From the NCBI GenBank assembly GCA_003946805.1, contig RPSH01000008.1:54864-118863 (forward strand): a DNA stretch of 64,000 bases, read 5' to 3'. Source of the DNA: Bacillus sp. 2B10. GTDB taxonomy: Bacteria > Pseudomonadota > Alphaproteobacteria > Sphingomonadales > Sphingomonadaceae. This document shows, piece by piece, positions 61,437 through 64,000 of the stretch. The position numbers and the translations under genes are program-made. The notes under the pieces are model-generated. The model was not told where the DNA came from. It was given only the letters and a program-made list of their open reading frames with translations, and ran no database searches. Position 1 is the first letter of the stretch. Every line of letters starts with the position of its first letter.

Positions 61437-62833
61437 GCAAAGTCGTCGTGCATGCTGCCTATGTGCTCGATGACAAGGCGAAGGGCGGGTTCGACGAGAA
61501 GTTCGGTGATTTTCTCGAGCAGGTCGGTCGTGACCTGCTGGTTGGCACCTTCGCCGATTTCCACAAGAGTATTTTTCCGAGCGCCGCTAATGCCGATGCA
61601 TTTCAGAAGCGGGCCGCCGAGGCTGCGGCGTGCCATGACGATCGCAATGATGCCGATGTGGCAAAGAATATTTTCGGGTTCCGTGTTGAATTCGACACGA
61701 GTTTGTTCGCCGACCCTGACTATGCCCTTCAGCGGCTGATCCATACCCTTGCGAGCGACATATTCCTGCGACGGATCAGCGATCATGCCGGTTTTGTAGC
61801 CGTAAAGACCATCGACTTCGGCGCGCTCAAGGGCACAATCGAAGCCGCCTATCGCCCGCAGAGCAACGATCGCGCAAAGATCCGGCAAGCTTTTGCGCTC
61901 GGCGATCATAAGCCGTTGCTAGCCTTCAGCCTCAAGCCGCGCAGTTGTCTGTCGGATGACGATTATTATGCGATCACGCGGCAGGCGTTCGACAGCGGCT
62001 GTGACATCGTCGAGCTCGATACACGCGACCTTTTGCTGCACGGTGCCGACCGACTGGCGCTTTTCGAAACGTTGACGTCACTGGCGCTCGATATGTCGAA
62101 GGGTCGGATCTGCCGTTTTTCTGCCAATCTGTCGGGTCCACCGCGGGTGATCGGGCCGATCTACGAGCGTCTAGCCCAATTGCATGAGGCTCAGGCCCCG
62201 GAAGGTCCCTGGGTGATCAAGGTTGATGGCAATCTCGATGGGCTGTCTCTGGTCCAAGCCATTCGGGCTGGCCAATTCACGGCTTATGCGCAGCCGATCA
62301 TTACTTGCTACCCGGTACTTAAATATGCGCTCGAACGCGCACTTGGCCCGAATGGGTTCGTTCGCATGCTCGCAATGAGCGGTGTCGATGTCATTTATCC
62401 AGGCCAGTCTCCCAGCTTCGGCAATGCAAATGGGCGGATTGATACTCAGCGTGTGGCTGCGGCCAAGCAGCATTATCAAACGATGGATATGGGCGGATAT
62501 CCGCTGCTCAGCGTTGCCGGCGGCGTCGCAATCAATTCGGTTCATGCTTGCTTATCGGTGCTGGGGCCCGATATCGCCTTTTTCGTCGGCGGCGGAATCG
62601 CGACTAGCAAGCACGGCATCAAATCCGGTGCCAGCAACTTTGCCCGGGCGATCGAATATGCCTGCCTCGATCTGTTCGAAGGCCAGAACGTCAACGGTCT
62701 TGAGGCCAAGTTCGTCGACTTGTCGAAAGTCTATTTCGACAATGGCAAGGTTCCAGAGGAATATGAATTCATACGTCCGACCACGCTCAAGGCTATCGCC
62801 GGTCGCTACAAATCGACCAGTCTGGAAAGCTGA
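61433..62833 (+). CDS. divergent RuBisCO-like protein (RLP) without the carbamylated lysine
   Basis: 466 residues. In order: N-terminal domain with VGRDLLVGTFADF; barrel entry FSLKPRSCLSDDDYYAIT (168-169 keep K-P); the segment normally GGVDFIKDDE reads SGCDIVELDT, so the carbamylated Lys and metal acids are mostly missing; AMSGVDVIYPGQSPSFGN; VAGGV (362-364) in place of SGG; then LGPDIAFFVGGGIATSKHG and IKSGASNFARAIEYA, very like the phosphate-binding end of RuBisCO. Carboxylase activity is excluded; another enolase-like or isomerase-like role on a phosphorylated compound is possible. Confidence 0.8.
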   Translation: MSKVVVHAAYVLDDKAKGGFDEKFGDFLEQVGRDLLVGTFADFHKSIFPSAANADAFQKRAAEAAACHDDRNDADVAKNIFGFRVEFDTSLFADPDYALQRLIHTLASDIFLRRISDHAGFVAVKTIDFGALKGTIEAAYRPQSNDRAKIRQAFALGDHKPLLAFSLKPRSCLSDDDYYAITRQAFDSGCDIVELDTRDLLLHGADRLALFETLTSLALDMSKGRICRFSANLSGPPRVIGPIYERLAQLHEAQAPEGPWVIKVDGNLDGLSLVQAIRAGQFTAYAQPIITCYPVLKYALERALGPNGFVRMLAMSGVDVIYPGQSPSFGNANGRIDTQRVAAAKQHYQTMDMGGYPLLSVAGGVAINSVHACLSVLGPDIAFFVGGGIATSKHGIKSGASNFARAIEYACLDLFEGQNVNGLEAKFVDLSKVYFDNGKVPEEYEFIRPTTLKAIAGRYKSTSLES

Positions 62834-62839
62834 AGCGTG

Positions 62840-63250
62840 ATGGAGATACTGACTATCATCGCGATCCAGCTTAAGGGAAGTTTGGTGTTTCTGCTCGGCC
62901 TCGGCGGCATGTATACGACGGTTCGGGCGCTGATCACCGGCATGGTGACCCTCCCCGAGATCGACACAACGCGCGCCTCGATCGAGCTCGAAGCAAATCG
63001 GCTGGTCTTACAATTACGGGGGCTGGCGCTGGCAAGTGTCCTGCTGTTCATCGCGGCTGTCTGGATGTATTTTGCTGGTCCGATCGCGAGCATCGATGCG
63101 GATATGCTCAAGGCCAGCAAAGCGGTCCTCACCTCGGCACAAGTTTATAGCATCATAGCGCTGGTGATGATTGCGATCATCCTCGCTTTCATCGAATTGC
63201 GGGCCACGGTCCTGCGGACCCGCCTTGGAAAATTGTCGACTGCGAAATAG
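62840..63250 (+). CDS. three-helix membrane protein
   Basis: 136 residues (GTG at 62837 is an alternative start). Hydrophobic helices: LKGSLVFLLGLGGMYTTVRA, LRGLALASVLLFIAAVWMYF, QVYSIIALVMIAIILAFIEL. No family recognised. It follows the RuBisCO-like gene by 6 bases and ends the operon; it may anchor the others at the membrane. Confidence 0.7.
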   Translation: MEILTIIAIQLKGSLVFLLGLGGMYTTVRALITGMVTLPEIDTTRASIELEANRLVLQLRGLALASVLLFIAAVWMYFAGPIASIDADMLKASKAVLTSAQVYSIIALVMIAIILAFIELRATVLRTRLGKLSTAK

Positions 63251-63980
63251 CGGGCAATACGTTGAACAGACGACATGATCGATCGCTCGGCGCGTTGGTT
63301 CGCCAGGTATCGCGCTTCACCGAGTAACATGAACGAGCGGCTGCTCTTGGGCCCGATTAAGCACCTCTTTAGCGACCGGAATGGGCGCGTTGCTGCCATG
63401 CCGTTTTGCGCTGAGCGAATGGCGGGTTCTGGAGCAAGCTGTCGTCCAAAGCCCAATCGGCAAACGACGCATTTTGGTCGCGAACTGCCGCTCTGCCCTC
63501 CTGTCCTGATGACCCATTTGTCGACACTCGCTGGCGCTTTTCGGCTTCCGAACTCCGGTCATTGGTTCATGTTGCGGGAGCGCTGGTCGAATGGCTCGGT
63601 ATGGGACAAAGCCGTCATTCCCAAGTTCTGGCCTGAATGTCAGGTCTTGCCGCGAGCAGACATTCGGCGTTTGCTAGACCTCCCTCGCGCGGCGGCCGCG
63701 ACTGGGTCGATAGCGGACTAGCAGCCTATAAGTTTTGGATCGCTAAAGTAGACACACTTCCATCTAGCTAATGACCGGAGCGGACATGCGCTCGTGTCAT
63801 TTGTCGAATGGGATGTTTTCCATCGATATGGCGACCGGCGTTGTTTCTCGTCCAGCTGGTCAGCGCGCTTGAACGTAAGCGTGGCCGGCAGGCCGCCTTG
63901 CGGTAGCATTGGCATCCGGGATGCTTGTCGCCTTTGACGAGGGCGCGGACGGTGCGGGAAGTTTTCGGTACGACGACTGG
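63251..63980. other. gene-poor right flank of the accessory operon
   Basis: 730 bases without a supportable gene. Open frames (for example 63275-63721 plus, 63718-63984 minus) lack recognisable domains and have odd residue composition. This may be decayed mobile DNA. Confidence 0.45.
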
Positions 63981-64000
63981 TCATACGAGCACTCGTATGA
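63981..64000. promoter_or_regulatory. inverted repeat at the window end, operator-like
   Basis: TCATACGAG and CTCGTATGA form 9-base perfect inverted arms with a 2-base spacer. This looks like an operator for a TetR-type or similar regulator controlling a gene beyond the window. Confidence 0.45.

Noticed and set aside
63275..63721. Plus-strand frame right of the accessory operon
   Set aside because: No ribosome binding site or recognisable motif; probably decayed DNA.
59331..64000. Integrative element with integrase or att sites
   Set aside because: Composition suggests transfer, but no integrase, transposase, tRNA duplication or direct repeats were seen.

Overview
The window is a dense, high-GC bacterial chromosome segment that looks sphingomonad (Alphaproteobacteria, Sphingomonadales). 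Support comes from the gene neighbourhoods: a rpmH-rnpA-yidD-yidC-engB block, a cysI-RidA-DUF934-cysH sulfur operon, a TonB receptor/SapC/cupin/tryptophan-halogenase-like locus, UPF0262, and many short GC-rich intergenic palindromes of the kind whose translation reads LDPRLRGD. No rRNA, CRISPR array, integrase or intact insertion sequence was seen. One tRNA (Leu, CAA) is present.

Layout. 1-2848: a cytidine deaminase fragment, a degenerate GH25-like protein, UPF0262 and dnaB. 3027-11722: a nine-gene, mostly overlapping operon (transporter, three TIM-barrel isomerase-like proteins, Gfo/Idh/MocA dehydrogenase, cytochrome c, DUF1080 protein, GMC oxidoreductase and its small Tat-bearing subunit) that fits periplasmic oxidation and processing of glycosides through 3-keto intermediates. 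12023-17015: assimilatory sulfate reduction plus siroheme supply (minus strand). 17243-29265: astD, selO carrying an in-frame palindromic repeat, hydrolase and glycosyltransferase, flavin oxidoreductase, and assorted small enzymes. 29376-42769: S9 peptidase, asd, a PAS/MCP protein, a YitT protein with a disrupted start, GST, exoD, then the ribosome/membrane-insertion block and comM. 42917-50500: DUF805, tRNA-Leu, PilZ, and the TonB-receptor locus with a LacI-type operator.

50780-59330 is a complete soluble chemotaxis operon: MCP, STAS protein, CheA, CheR, CheB, CheD, CheY, CheW, a second CheB-like protein with a substituted catalytic serine, and a small unknown protein. Genes overlap by ATGA in several places, so they are probably translated as a unit. 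No flagellar genes are in view.

59331-64000 differs visibly from the rest: lower GC (for example 32 of 60 bases in 62341-62400 against 43 of 60 in 54721-54780), gene-poor flanks, and a tight five-gene operon of unfamiliar composition: a GNAT-like protein, two ASCH-domain proteins, a very divergent RuBisCO-like protein lacking the catalytic lysine signature, and a three-helix membrane protein. I regard this as the best candidate for an undescribed system in the window; its function is unknown.

Three families of palindromic repeats recur between genes (five sites of family A, one of them with two copies; two of family B; two of family C). Several have been incorporated into genes: one lies inside selO, and others overlap stop codons of neighbouring genes.
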